Part shown: positions 10,506 to 25,500 of the stretch, one piece after another
Numbering within the stretch: position 1 is the stretch's first letter
How the letters are laid out: the number at the start of each line of letters is the position of its first letter
DNA from: Marisa cornuarietis
Taxonomy: Eukaryota; Mollusca; Gastropoda; Architaenioglossa; Ampullariidae
Length of the DNA stretch: 64,000 nt
Assembly: GCA_004794655.1 (NCBI GenBank)
Contig: SMMW01000554.1
Coordinates: 11,611,501 to 11,675,500 of the forward strand
Direction of reading: 5' to 3'
Notes under the pieces: generated by a model
Database searches by the model: none
What the model saw: only the letters and a program-made list of their open reading frames with translations
Told to the model about the DNA's origin: nothing
Position numbers and translations under genes: made by a program

Positions 10506-13500
10506 TCAAAGAACTTCTATGAAGGAAATAGCAGCTACCTGTTGTTCAGACATAATTGTAAATGCAGCTTTCTTTGATCACTTAAAGGCTGTTAAATCTG
10601 CATGTGAATTTTGTTTTTCTACTACAGGCATTGTAAAAATAAGGCACCATAATATATGTCTCTATGGATCTGATGATTTCCCTCTCTCAAATCTGAACAC
10701 TTGTTTTCCAAACCCTTTCTATAATACATTTTTGGCCTTGACTGTTTTATCCAGAAGGAGCTGGTGTTAGTCACAGATGCAAAACATATAGCTCTTTTTT
10801 GTTGCTTTTTTTCTCCATTTACTATTCAGTCTACTGTACTCCTGACATTTTTGTGTATTTTTGTTGCAGGTTGCTCTTCGTAATTCTCTGAAAAATACAC
10901 AAGCAGCTCAGAAAAACAAGGATGAAGATGAAATGTCAATGAAAAATGTGGAAATGGACAAAGTGCTTATTTTTTCCACAACCTCTGACAGTGAAATTCC
11001 TCCTGAAACCCATGTTAAAAAGTCAGAAAAGGTTGTCGGCAGACTTAGACGTGATCAAAGGGGAAAAAGTGAGGCTACATCTAAGGTCAAAGTGGAGAAT
11101 CTTCCCAAAAGAGAGAGAAAGAGAAAATTTAAGAGGAATATCTCAGAAAGTGAGGAAGTGGTAGAGGTCAGCAGCAGTTCTGACTGTGGTGGCTTGAAAG
11201 AGTCATCTGAGGCAACTACTAGCAAGCCTCACAGGTCCCCTCTACAAGTCACAGATGAACACAGACAGCGAGTTATACACATGCTAAGCAAGCGGGTAAG
11301 TTCAGCTTGTAGAAATTAGTATTTGGTGGGAATAAAGTGTTATGCTTTTCTCATGTCAATAATTAACACAGTCCACACAATGCTAGTCCTTTTTACTCAC
11401 CCCACTTCCGCTCTTGCTACTTTACTATCCATCTTTCTCTGCAGAATCACTATATTCTCTGTTCCTGTTACTTTATGCCTTTTTGTGTTTTCTATCTTTG
11501 TTTTCTGTTTGTCGTCAGTACTGTTGTTTTTTCTTCCATCCCTTGTGTTCTATCCATTTAGTCCATGTCTCTTCCCCGTTTTAAGTTCTAAGAGCATGCT
11601 CTCTATGAGTATGAATATGCACTATAAAAATCTTCATTTATTATTATTTATTAATACAGACAAAATCGAGGTGATGGAGCATTTGGAACAGTAGTGGTGG
11701 CACAAAGTCCAATGAGTTTCATTATTTATACCTACTAGCCTTCAATAAAGACAACTATCAGTGACACACCATTTTAAAGTGCATTTTAAAAAATATTTAA
11801 GTGATGTGATTTGCAAGAAAGATAGTTTTTGCTTTCTTGTACTAAATTCAAATAAAAGATGGTTACTGTGTGGAACGAAGAGCTTTTGTCATGAATACAT
11901 GTCACGAGGCAGGAATTAAAAACAAATTATGTGAAGAATGCTTGATAGAAAAAAAGTTAAAAGATGACACATCTAATAGAAATTATAAGTTGCAAAATTC
12001 AAAACTATAATTTTGTCTATCATAACCCTTTCTCAAGAAATAGACACATTTATATGTGAATTTATCAAATAGCTTATGCTAATACAGAACGTGAGCTGTC
12101 AAAAGTATCACTAATTTTCCTTGAATTTGTTATGTTTGTTTTTGGTCTATTATTACTACTTTCTTGTCATTTTTGTCTGTTGGAATACAAATCCATGTCA
12201 AAGTGAGAAACTGGCAACGATCTCAAATATAGCTCTTGACCAATTGAGTCAGTTGCCTACTTTAACAAAATAACTGATTTGTTGACTATTTTTGCTTTTA
12301 AAGGGAAATAATCCATTTTGAAACACTCCCTGAAGATGGCAACAGTTTTTTCCCCCCACTTTTTTTTGCACAGTGTGATGTTTTGTTACACTACCCATTT
12401 TGCATTATATTGTATGAGAAGTAGTTATTTAATTGTAGCTGCAAAGATGTTCCCTTCTGCAGGTGCATAGAAAGAGTTAATATTTGAACCCTTTATAGAT
12501 CTTGCATTTCAGCAAAATTAATGTTGGCTTTGATGGTTTTAAAAAACATTTGAGCTATAACTAGCTTTAAAGTAAAAGTCAAAAGACAATTTTCAGATTC
12601 ACTATCATAGTTTTTGTTATTATGTAGACATGTTCTGTCATGAAAATGTCAACATTAACATTAAGGAGCAAGAAACTGAACTGTAAAGAGTTAATGTCTT
12701 ATTCTGCTGCTTGTATATCTCCTTATAGGGATAACTCTTGGGCAAGCTGACCAGCTGGTAAATAAGTGTTACCAAGTCTGAACTGTTTGAGAAGCATACT
12801 GCCACCATTCCAGTCTTGTTTAAGATGTTAAAGCAGCTTATTGATAATGATGGTGACAGCACACAAAAAAGTCAAAGTCCTTTGAAGAAAGGAAATAGCA
12901 ACTTATTCAGAAGTATAATAGGCATCTCTGGTTCAGCTGTAGGGAATTCCTTACAGGTTGCTTAGTGTTTATTATATTTGTTTTGTTTCAGAGTTTGATA
13001 TCCACTAGCACTGTGTGTTATAAAAGCCCACCACAATGACTTTACATCTTTAGTTGCTGTTACAGAGATGTGAATCTGTAGTATCGAACTCTTTTATTTG
13101 AATTATGATGACCAACTACAGGTGTTTCAATGTTAAAATACTTGATGCTGTCACTATAATTTGTGCAGGTGTCACAGCCGCTCACTCCTATAAAAGAGAA
13201 GCGTGAATGTGAAGAAACATCTGAGGCTTTGTTCATGACAGGAAAAGAAAATTTATCTGGGAAGGTTAGATTTCATTATGTGTGGAGTAGTCAGTCTTAT
13301 TGTTACAGTTTTCACAACATCAGCTATATATTGCCAGAACATTTTCAGTGATAACGTTATGTTGGAAAAAAAGAAAAACTGCTGAATTTTGTGATAAGAT
13401 TTTTGGCCAGTTTATAATTTAATCTTAGGCTTTTGTACTTGCATGAATAATGAAAGACTTGTGATCTAGTCTGATCAAAAGTCAAATTGATATTGATGCA

Positions 13501-16500
13501 GAATACTACTTGAACAAAGTTTAGATAGATATTGGGAACAAAAGGGAAACATAAATGACAAATAAATCAGTATATTTGCCCATGTGACAACAGTTCTTGC
13601 ATGTTATATTGCCTGCATCTGTGTATGTCTGTGTGTGCATGTGTCTGTGGGTTTTTGTTCTTTTTTGTTTGTTTTGTAAATCACCATGTGCTTGCCCGTA
13701 GGGCTGGAATATGGTGTTTTATGTTCACTTTTTAAATTATTATTTAACCCCCTGTACCCCACAAAAACCCCAGCTAATATAGTCTTTGGCCTCAATCCAA
13801 CCTACCACAATGTGATTGAAATTATTCTGTCATTTGATTTAATTGTTTGGTTTGGTGTTCTCATAATTAAGAAAAGCATTTGTCTGTTAAGGGATGTTAT
13901 GTTGATGGAAAGTTTTTCCCCAAAACTGTTGAGTGGCCTGTACAGCTGGCCTTGCAAAAAGAAAGTTGTTGGTATTACTGTATCAGTAACCATTCTCATC
14001 TGTTAAATCGGTATTTTTGACTGCAACCTTTGGGCCAAAGACCGAACGAGTCAAGCCAAAAATTAATAATTAAGTTCTTCATGCCAAGTGAAGTAACAAT
14101 TTCTCATGAATGCAGTCTTAGACATTAGAGAATGTAAAAGGACTGTATGAATGGGTAGTATTCAAGTTGGGAGCTTGTGGATCAGGTGGGGAAAAATGTA
14201 TGTTTTGTTGAATACATCTGTGTATTGTGTTCATTTATGAATGTGAGTATTAGTATGGAAAGTAAGTGTCTTGTGTGAAGAGCAGTTTTTACCATTGTGT
14301 TATTTTATATAAGTGCATGTATTGTGTAGTATATGAGTTTATGCTTGAGATTATAGGTTTTCTGTATAAATATTTTAGGTGCTGGTGAATTTTTATAAAA
14401 GGGTTAGATCCTGGATTTGTCACTGTGTCAGGAGATGATGATCATCATCATCATTAAAAAAATCATTATCATATTTTTACCTAGAACAGAGGTCTCAGTA
14501 AAGACAATTTCTATTTCTGTTCAGTTACTGCAATAGACAATAAAGATTTATTCAGGTAAATTCACCAAACTCTTATTTTTCATCAAGCAAGTAGTGTTTG
14601 TCCAGAGATGAAACACTTATACTCATTGATCCATTTGGCAAACCAAACACCACTTATAAATTTTTCTCATATCTTGACTCTCAATTCACTACAGCTTTCT
14701 ATATATTTTACCTCAAGCTCATAGGTACCGTTAAAGGGTTTTGCCATAATTTTATTTCTAGGTGTTTGTTTAAAAGAGTTTGCAGATGTGTCTGTTTACT
14801 TTTTCCCTCTCCAGGTCATGAGCTCTGTTCAAACGTGTTATTCAAAAAGCAGTTTATATTTTTGTTCGTGTTTACAAAAGGCAGTGGGGCCCATTCATTT
14901 TCATACAGAATACAATCATATATTTCAGGAAACTACCATGCAAAACTTTTTAATCAGTTTAATGGCTGTTATTTATGAAATACCTTAATTGATATAGACA
15001 AGTGACTGCTGTCTAATTGTAGGTTGATACTGCTGAACTTTTGCAGCTAAGATTTTGCATTTATACTTTTAGTGCTAGAGTTTTTAAAGTGATGATACAA
15101 AACCAAAACTTGAGATGTTGTGAACAGTGTTTTGATTTAGTTGTATTTATCTCCAGACTGTGTCTTGGGATAAAGAGGAGAAAAATGAGACAGCAACAGC
15201 ATCAGATCAAGCTGAGCTGATTGACATGGGTGATAGTGTTGCAAACACAACTGAAAGAGTTGCTGGTGCTGAGTCTGACCAAACAGGATTTCCTCATTTA
15301 CATGAGTTAAAAGTACCAGTCACTGATGAAGAGCAATCTAGCCAAGAAATTCCCTACGTAGTTGCAAGGTTTAGAGCTTTTTCTGAAAGATTTTCAAAGA
15401 ATTGGAGTGTTTATAGTTTTGTACTTTCAGAATAAACTTTTGTTTTGTTTACTTATTGAATTTTGTAACAAGTGCTCTGTGGATTGTGCATGTTTGTGTG
15501 TGTGTACTTTTTCAGGAAAGTGGTAATAGTAACAGTATGGATTGAAATCCACACAGCACATTTTATGTTGAAATCATTAGAGACTTGCTAAGCAGTATTT
15601 AATATTATGCCAATAAATGTTTGAATCTGGTTTTCATTTATAAATATTTATTTGACTTTTTCTTGGGTTTTTTTTTTTTAGTCCATATGAACCACAACAC
15701 AAGACTGAAGAATCAACTCACAAAGGTGCAACCTCATCATCATTGTATGTAAGTATGTAAGTCCTAGATATTTTGTTAAAATGCATTGCTTTCTTTTCGT
15801 CTTTTTGGTAGGATCCCATGCCCATATATAATAATTATTTTTATTGGTGTTTTCTGGTAATTTTGCTGAAAACCACTTAAAAGTATGCAGCTTGATCAAT
15901 ATGGCATCCCTTGGAATGATCATGTCATCCTTACAGAAGTGGGTATTAATACGAGGTCTTTGTGATTACAATAAGTATACTGTCCTTGAAACCTATAAAC
16001 TGCCCAGAAGCCTTAACTTAAGAATGATAACATATTACGTCTGTTTTTAGGATGGATCCATTGTGTCAGTACCTGAAGTTAATAAGGTTATAATCTGTAG
16101 CAGGAAGAGGAGGAAAGCAGTGATGATGACAAAAAGCCATTGCCTCATGACGATATTTTCTGTTGGTGCAACACCAAGCCTTGCAAGCAGCTGAAGCGCA
16201 GATACAGGTGGGCTTATAATTAGTAATTAATTGACATACTAAGGTCTTTTGGTTATTGATCAAAATAGCAAATTGCGCAAGCTTTGTTTCCAGAGGTTGT
16301 AGTTTTGGACTGGTTGCTTTAGGCTGATTTACTTTCTTGTATAGCTATAACTTGTAGAGTAAGCAGCTGGGGGAGGCAGACAGTGATAGTCTACTTCTAG
16401 TTCAGTCACCTCTTAAGCAGCTTTACATCCATTTCATACTCCAGTCATAAGCTGGATCAAAGATGGGGGGAGAGAGTGGTATAATAAAGGTACACTCTAG

Positions 16501-19500
16501 AAATTAGAAGGTTTTTTTAAAACACTGAAAAGACAGCTTTCACTTTGTTTAGATTTTTATGTTAACTAGAAAGTATATTGAATGATCTTGACATAATGAC
16601 AAAAAAGCTTTCTTTTATTTTCCATGTGCTGTTTGTACAGAAGAAAGCAGGTAACTTGATTTTTTTTTCAACCCTCTTCCAACACTAAAGCACCTTGAGT
16701 TCTGTTTTTTTTTTTTTAAGAAGTATTTTTAAATATTTCCCCCAAAAGTTACAAATAATTTATCTTATTGGATTTAACATTAAAGGAAACAGTAATATGC
16801 ACAGCAAAGAAAATTTTGGTGGCATATTAACCAACATTAAAGCATTAGACTACATAATACACCATTTATAATCTTGTCCATGATCTACAGAAGCTCGATT
16901 TATTTAAAGTCACAACATGCCTATCAAATTCCCAGAGTATTTAGATGAACAAGTCAGTTTGTGTAGTGATGATCCATCACATATTGTTGCTTTTAGTATT
17001 TTGTGATTTGTTTTGATCCCTTTAAGTATAATTACCATCTAATTTTAAATAGTGAAATCTTCACTTTTGAATTTTAAGAAGAATGTAGCCTTTGCCATTG
17101 ATTGTACATAAAGTTGCTTTTGCAGCATTTTGCAAAGAATGAAACCTGATATGTTCATGATGTATTGTTTAAGCAACAGAATATGTCTTGACATGTATTC
17201 ACTGAAGGTTATATGATTTGGTTCAGCTTTATCATGTGTATGTTTCCAGTTATTATCGGAGAAAAATACATACTTCTGCCCAAGTCCGTTAATAAATCCA
17301 TCAAACTACTCTAAAGTGATTCTGAAGCTCTTCAATTTATACTTTGCTCAGTATACCAATTACCAGAAAACATTTTTTCAAAATATGCTTTCTTGGGGGA
17401 GTAGCGTCACTGTTGGCCATCACTGCTGTGACACACTGACTGCCAAGAAAAGACGAGATCCATCACTGGGCTTTGATTTGGAGTCTAATGCTGAGCATGC
17501 CTTTTCCCCTTCACCTACTTCTCGTTCAGATCCAAGGAAGAATGTTCAAGCAGAGCATCATGCTTTGAATCAAAAAAGACAACTGGAAAAAAGAGATAGT
17601 ACAGGGAAATTTTCTCAAAAGATCCACTCCCTACGCTCTACACACACTCTAGAGACTGAGGATAGTCAGCCTTATGATTCAGATGATGAATTGCCAGATA
17701 TTACTTTCCCTTCGACACAAAGTTTGGTAGAAAGAGATAATCAGGGTATGGAGTCCCAACAGGACAGCAAAGACCAGATGGAAGTACAGACTGTTGAAAA
17801 TGAAAAGAGTAGTAGCAGTGAGAGTTCGGGCATCATCTGGGAAGATAGTGGGGATTGGCCTCATTTGTCAGCATCTTCAGATCCAAAACTCACTGTGCTA
17901 AGGAGCCAGCAGCAAAATAGTTCACACAGAAAGCGTAGAAGAGACAACAAAAATCTTCAGATTTCCAGGCAGTTTTCTCCTGTTGAAGCCCTAGAGCAAA
18001 AGGAAATCACACGCAAACGCAAACAGGAAAACAATCCCATGGAGGAAGATGTATGTAGTGTAAGTGATGAAGAGTTTGAGATCCTATTTCTTCAGAAGAA
18101 AAAACATTCTGGTGCTAAAAAAAGACACGGTGAAGTGTGTGCAACTGGACAGAAAAGACCAGTGAGAATTAAATGTACAGAAGACATCAGTGGCCAACAG
18201 ATGAAAATGGCTCTCTCAGAAGGCTCATTGCATATTGGTGGCTTTCACTCACAGGATAGCTCAGAATCCAGATTGGGAAGAAGGGCAGAACATGATAAAG
18301 TCATGGAGCCAGCATCAGATAAAGAAAGCAAAAAAGGCCATTATGAAGGACCAGCTGAGCAGGCTGAAAATGATGTGTATGTTCCAAAAATAGCTTCCAG
18401 AGACCCCAGTTCCACCAGACAAACACAGAAAGGGTACAGACAGAACGAAGAAGAAGTCACAAAAACAGAACAAGTAATATCTAATGCAGAAGGGCCAAAT
18501 GCAAAGGTAATGCTTGGTCAGTTATCTTCATTCCTGCATAGTGTATTAGGTACTCCTGCTTGATGTGAATCAGCATATGTATGTAGCAGTTATGCTTCTA
18601 AGTGTTTGAGTACAGCCATTTTGCAGTTTACACCTTTAAATTATGTGAATTTGAAATAATCTACATTTGACAAACTACTTTTTTAACATATGTGGTTCAA
18701 ATTAACATGCTTTAAAATAAACCACTCCTCATGTCAATCTAGGATGTGCTGGCCATCTGAACAGCTAAGTGACAGCGATTTGTTCAAAGACCTTATGTCT
18801 GTGGTGTGTCTGTTTCTCTGCAGTGCTTGATAAAAGACTGCACCATGATTGTAATTGTAAATGATGATAGTTGATATACTATGGAGTCAGGCTGAGTTCA
18901 AAAAAAGTTTATGGTTTGATAATTATTATATGAACTTTTATTAATATAAAAAATATTACATTTTGTGTTTTTCATTAGATAAAATTTACAACATAAGAAG
19001 GGAAATATGTGGTTACAAATGTGCCACATATTAATTATGTGCTGACTATTTTCAAATTGTTTGATTTAAACAAAGCATTGTCTTCTAGAGTGCAGCCTTC
19101 ATATATATCTTGCACTAAGTGGATAATACAGTAAAACCTCATTATTAAGACTTGCTAAAATCCACCAAAATCGGTTCATGCCTTAGAGGGATAGTAGGGA
19201 GATCGACCCATCAAACACCTATAAATTTAAGGTCATGCTTATTCTGCTATTGCTATGCTGTACTGAAGATCTGGAGGGTAACTAACTCTCCAGGTGTGCG
19301 CAATCGTTCAATACGCATGTTCAAGATGCTCTGGTATGGCTTTGTTGTGATGTTTCGTTAGTAGCTACTCCTGTCATTTGCGATCGATTTGTCTGTTGAG
19401 TCTTATTGGATTTGACTTTTAGTGTTGGGACAATATGGTAGCTATGACTGGAGCAATATACATGGTTTGTGTCGAAATGATCAGTGACCCAATGAGCAAG

Positions 19501-22500
19501 CAGTATTGTAAAATATATTTATTTGACTGCAAAAAATCATTACATGGGATAAGTGGCCCGCTAGAAGTAGTCTATTTTAAAATAAAAAGTACTTTTTTCA
19601 ACACACAACTTTTGCCAAAAAGTAATAGAGTATAAACTGTCGGCTGTCGAGTTGGGTTGGGGAGATAGTCGTAATGGAGATAACGTTTATATAGATGGGT
19701 TGTAATTGGGAAGGTCTCAATAAAGAGGCTTTACTGTACCACTAAACTGCAAGATTAACTAATTAAATAGACAGAGGTTTTTTTAAACTGTAGGAGTCAC
19801 TTGCTGAGTACTTACAATAAGCTGGGCCTGCTTTTACCCCCCAAAATTTAAAAATATTTCCAAACCTCACACTTTGTAATGACTGGTAATTTAAAAGAGA
19901 ACCATATCCATAGTTGAAAGCCATTACAATGAAACTAAAAGAAATGAGTTTTATTTCAGCAGCTTGAAGTGAAAGGAGATGAAGATCAAAGTGAGGTACA
20001 ATGTCCTATGTGCTTTAAATCCTTTCCAAAAGATGTGGTGGAAGAACATGCCTACATCTGCCAGGGATCAGAATCTTTAGGAGATATAAGTGATGATAGA
20101 CCACTTCAGAGAGTTTTCCCACAGAGATCAGAAACATCAGGTGTGTTTGTGTCTCGCTGTTACATATGCCAGTTAGTGTTTGTATGGCAGTTTGTTAATT
20201 AATTTTTACATAAATTCATTTTTTTACACACAACTGATTTGTGACTCATCAAGAAGTTATCAACTTTTCTCCTGTTCATCTGGGTCAACAGTAGTGAAGA
20301 AATAAGTGCATGAAAGAGAATAGTTACACATGGATTTTGATTAATTGATGTAGCTATTACCTGGGGACAAATATTAAACAGCAAAAAGCAAGTCAAGGAA
20401 ATGGCCTGTAGATGTAGTTTATTAGGAATGTCATGGTATTCAGTTGGAACAGAATTGCTAGATACTATGCATGCTGTCTGGTGGTAGCTGCATAATAGCA
20501 CATGCTTGTGGTTTTGCGCTGTTTCATAATAAATTAAATAACAGAATATTCACTGAATTCTACTCGGATGGCACACTTAAGAACATTATAGGTATGTCAT
20601 CAGGATTAATCGAAAGGTTTACTTTCTTCTGAGTTTTAAGTAGAACTTTTCACTTTCCGGTCTTTGCCTTATATAGAGAAATCTGACAGAGCCAATTTTA
20701 TGCCATTTAGGGACTTTGACAATCCTCTTTCATGTCTCAGTTTATTAAAAAAATTAGGTTGTATCAACAGATCTTCTTATCTCAAATCACTTCTCTGGCA
20801 TCCACTTAAAGTTTAAATGTAATTTACATTATTGCACCATTTTTCAAATAACAATGAGACATCATAGATAAGTAGAACTGACTAGAAGAAACCAGGAATT
20901 GATAGGAATTCTAAAAAAATATTTGTAGATTTTATTTATTTCATAAAGGCACATGATTAATTAATAATATTCAGTGGCTGTAAAAGGCATGCTGCAAATT
21001 TTCAGTATCAATTAAAACTTAACATAATGGCTTCCAGTGCTGGTGAACATATAATGTAGCTTGGCTTGTAAGTATACCACATAGTTGGCAACTCTTCAGC
21101 CAAGTTTTACTGTGCTCTTTCATTTCTGAAATTTTTCATGATTTTATAAAAGTAAAATAAAATTTTGAATAATTTTTCTATATACAGAAGAAAAATCATT
21201 AATGTTTGTTTTTTGATGATTTTTATTCTATCTTCTCCCATAATAGAGCTGTAATGGAAAGTAGCTACTTGATAGCAGATACAAAAATTTAAGAGGAAAA
21301 GTTACTATTTGTGGCCGAGCAAAAAATGTGGAATGAAGTATTCTGAACAATCTGAAGCATGTTTGAAAAATTAGTCAGGGACAGAGAAATAAAAACATTC
21401 TTGTCATTTCTTTCTCTGCTGACACAGTCTGGATGCCTGGGCATTAGAGTCTAGAGAAAAGGAATCCCAGACACTTAATCCCCAGACACTTAATCCCCTA
21501 CACTTAATCCCCTAGACTTTTAATCCCCAGACACTTAATCCTCAAAATGAAATTTCAACTAAAAAAATTATAAGTGAATGAAAAATTTAATTCAAATTCA
21601 AATAATTATTTTCATGTAAACATCAAAATAAGTTTGACAATTAAAATAATACTTAACTTCAACTTCTATAACATTAGTTAAAGTTCATGTGAGCTATTAA
21701 AGTCAATGTTCTTCAACAATATGATATGAAAAGTGTTGTTAATCAATACGACAGGTAAGCTAATGATCGGAGGTACAGAAGACGATCCATTGCCTCGTAT
21801 CGCTGTACAATGTTGCTAATTCTCATGGCCAATTCAGCGTACTTCCTCTTTGGAGATTTCTCTCCCCCGGCCCATGCAACACCTCTGTGCTTCCACCCCA
21901 AACAACACCTCTGTGCTAGCACATACGCCCCCCTTTCTTGCATAAGGGGCCTCAGGCTTGTCAGCAAGCCACCGTAAACCCTAATTGGGGCGATTGTTAC
22001 GTCTCATTAGAGTTACTACACAACACATTTCTCTTATGGTTATAATATTTCAGGTTCACAAAATAGCAGTTTTGAGTGTTGTGTCGCGATTTGGGGGCAT
22101 TTTTGAGGATTGTCTGGGGATTAAATGTCTGGGTATTAAGTGTCCGGTCACCAGAGAAAAGTAACATGGAGTCAAGAAAAGGCGTAGAATGATAAAAAGA
22201 CGAAGTTTAGATGTCAGTCTCATATAGTGCTAGCCCAACCCCAAACTAATCCTTACATACTGGTTTGTATGTCATGTGGGAAGGGGATTGCTGATAAACA
22301 TATCATAAAAAGTCATGCTTCATGATATAATCATCGCTATTATTTCAATCCTCAATGACCCAAAGATTACAGGACTGATTTTGCTGTGTGTGTGTGTGTG
22401 AAGGAGAGAGAGAGAGATGCAGCTTCTGGCATTAACATTATATTATAAAACATTCTACTGGGATGGAAATAGTCTTACAGTATTGAAACTGCTTTACAAC

Positions 22501-25500
22501 AAATTCCTGACTTAATGTTTAGTGTCTGTGAGCTTTGGCAAAAATCTTGAAACTTTTCTCTAGAATACTTGATTGTTTTATGCCATACGATGAATATCCA
22601 TTTTGCATTATTACAGATCTATTACTAAGGCCACTGACAAGACAGCCTATCCATGATTCAGATTCCAGGTAGAAAACAGCATGTTTCATTTATATTTTAT
22701 ATTTTTTATCTTTAATCATACATGCACTTACAAAAAGAAAAATATATAGGTAAAAGAAAAAGCATGCCACCATTAATTACTCAGACATTTGCAGGTTTTC
22801 AAGCATGAAATAAAATTTAAAGACAAATTGCATAACTTATAGGTAGTTAAGCTTTAACTTTAGTGAATTTCCGAAAGTGTGATATCTACAGTTGGTGGTT
22901 ACACAAGAGATGGAGTGCAAAGATGAAAGAGGATCAAAGTGTTCATATTTAAGGGGTTTCTGTCAGAATATGTTTATATTGTAGGTGAAAATGTAAGCAT
23001 ATTTTTATCACAGAGGTACAGTAATGGTTTTTTCCTTGTTTAATAATCCATGTTTGTTCCTGCAAGGTTGTAATATTCAATATTTTGCTTGATCATATAC
23101 CAGTGGTAATTTTGCTAAAGCACTTAGTTTCTGACTTCCAAGCAGTTTTATCTTCATTTGAGTATATGTATTTTGATATACTTAAAAAGAAATGCTTTGT
23201 AATGGCTTTATTATGTCAAACAGAGTTGCTATAACATGCACAATATGTGAAACACAAGGGATGGGAGAGAGAGCATATCAGCAACACTGCAGGATTTGTC
23301 TAAAAAGGACCCTTCCTTCACAGCAACATTTGGTTGAGGGTGGTCAGCTTTGGAGGGAACAAAGTGAATTTGGTGAGAGAGCTAATTTAACTTTTGATAC
23401 TAATTTTCATAAGGATTTAACATCAACTACAACAAATTTTTTTGTTAAATTTGTATTAAAAAGAAAAGCTGTCATATATGTGGAAAAACATGTGCGTGTG
23501 TATGTAAATCAAATTTTTACTGAGATATTTCCTCCTTGACAAAAATAATAGTGTACAATTATATTTTCTTTTCAGATGTCCCTGTGTCAAGACATGTTGC
23601 ATTAAGGTAAAATGACTGCTTTTTCCAGTATTCTATTTGTCTATTTCTGTCCTGTCGTTCTATTTTGTGGCTATATAAAATTAAATAGAAAAGATAATTG
23701 TTCTGTTAATGTTTGCCAGGAAAAGCAAATGCACTTCTTAAGCAAAATTATGTACTTGTCAATAAAACTGGTAGCAGGTTGTTGCAAGCACTTGATTATA
23801 AATGTGATGGTAATTTGGCAAAGAAATCAGTAATTATAGCTGCTATTCAGATTCAAATGAATTAGGAAATAGTCCACATTCTGGAAGATTATAAATAAAA
23901 ATTTTGTTATTTTTACTTGTAAGAAAACATTGAGAGTCCTGTAAAACACTACAAATGGGGTTATGCTGGTTTTAAAGTTTTTGGTATTTTAATATTCACC
24001 AATGCATGTTTTTGTTTAGTTAGGGATCAGATAAATGACACGGCTCACATTACGAGCTAGCTGATCCTCATCTTAGGTCAGACTAATTGGTTTCATCTGG
24101 GATGATTTCTGCTGCTGACTCTTCTGGCCTTAATGTTGTTTTCAATTTGTCAGCTCATTTGAGTCCAGTTTATTCATACATGGCATCAATGTCTTGAAAC
24201 TGTGTTACACTTGTACTCTTGAAGTCTCTTTGAGTGAAACTGCCTCAGGACTGAGTTGCTTTCTGTTCCCTCCCTTGCTCCATGTTTTTATGCCTATAGT
24301 CTTTACACTATTATGTGAAACTCAGTGGTCACTCACCACCAGCCCATACAGTTTATGCTGAAAGGGGACTACCCCTAGCCTTCACAATTTATACTATTAC
24401 ATCGAAGAATTTGGCCTTCATGAGGCTGTATCTCCTTGTGCAAAGCTTGGAAGCTTTTGCAGCCTGCTCTGCTTTTCTGCAAAAACACATGGAGGATGGC
24501 AGGAAACTAAGTTTTCTGTTCATGTGATGGCTTAGTCTGTTCCTCATTTTCTCTCTTCTCAGTTTTGCTCTATCACTCTTTTCAGTGCTATTTCAAGTTA
24601 CTACGTTGTCCATGTCACAATTTCTTCTAAAAAGTATCTTTTTCCATTTGGAGCGACAAGTAGCAGTCTAGAATGCAGAAAATAAACCAAAAAGTAAACA
24701 TACTTCAGCAGACATACACAGACTGTTGTATACAATTCTGCAGACAAGATAGAAAACACCAACAAAAATTATTAAATTAAGAAATACACATATCAGAAAA
24801 ATATTCAACAAATTAACCTGTTTCACAACATGCATTAACACACATAAAACCATAAGTCCCACTTTAATGATAACAAGCTTTTTGTTACAGTTACCTGTAG
24901 AAAATCCTCTTTGAAGCCTTCGTTGTAATGGTTAGGAGTTCCAACATGAAAGAACATAGACAACAGTTTTATCCTGTTTGCTGCCCCTCTCAAAGTCCAG
25001 CAGCATATGGTGTATTAGTATACAAAGAATACAGATAAAAGAAAAAAATTCTGGGCATAAAAATACATTCCTTAAAATCTAACCATTATTCAGACTTAAA
25101 TTCACTATATCACTAATTTTACATTCAGCCAAAAGCTTACAATTCAGAAAGGTTGGGAAAGAAAAACACTAATGCGGACTCACCTTATCAGGTTTTTTGC
25201 TTAAATAATTTACACTCTTTTTAACAGGTCTGGTCAGAACTTCACAACTTAAGTCTGGTCAGGACTTCACAACACACCACCGATGAGAACTGTCAGGTTC
25301 TCCCATTCTGGTCAAAGACACAAAACAGCTGCAAATATAACTTTTTCTCAGCCGTAGCCTTCACAATTTATACTATTACTTCAAAGAAAGGTGGCCTTCA
25401 TGAGATGCTCACACCCACACCCTCCCATGCAAATCACTTGCCATGCCCACCTTTTCCATTTCCTTCCCATCCAAACAATTCGAAATAACAGCAGGTTTTA

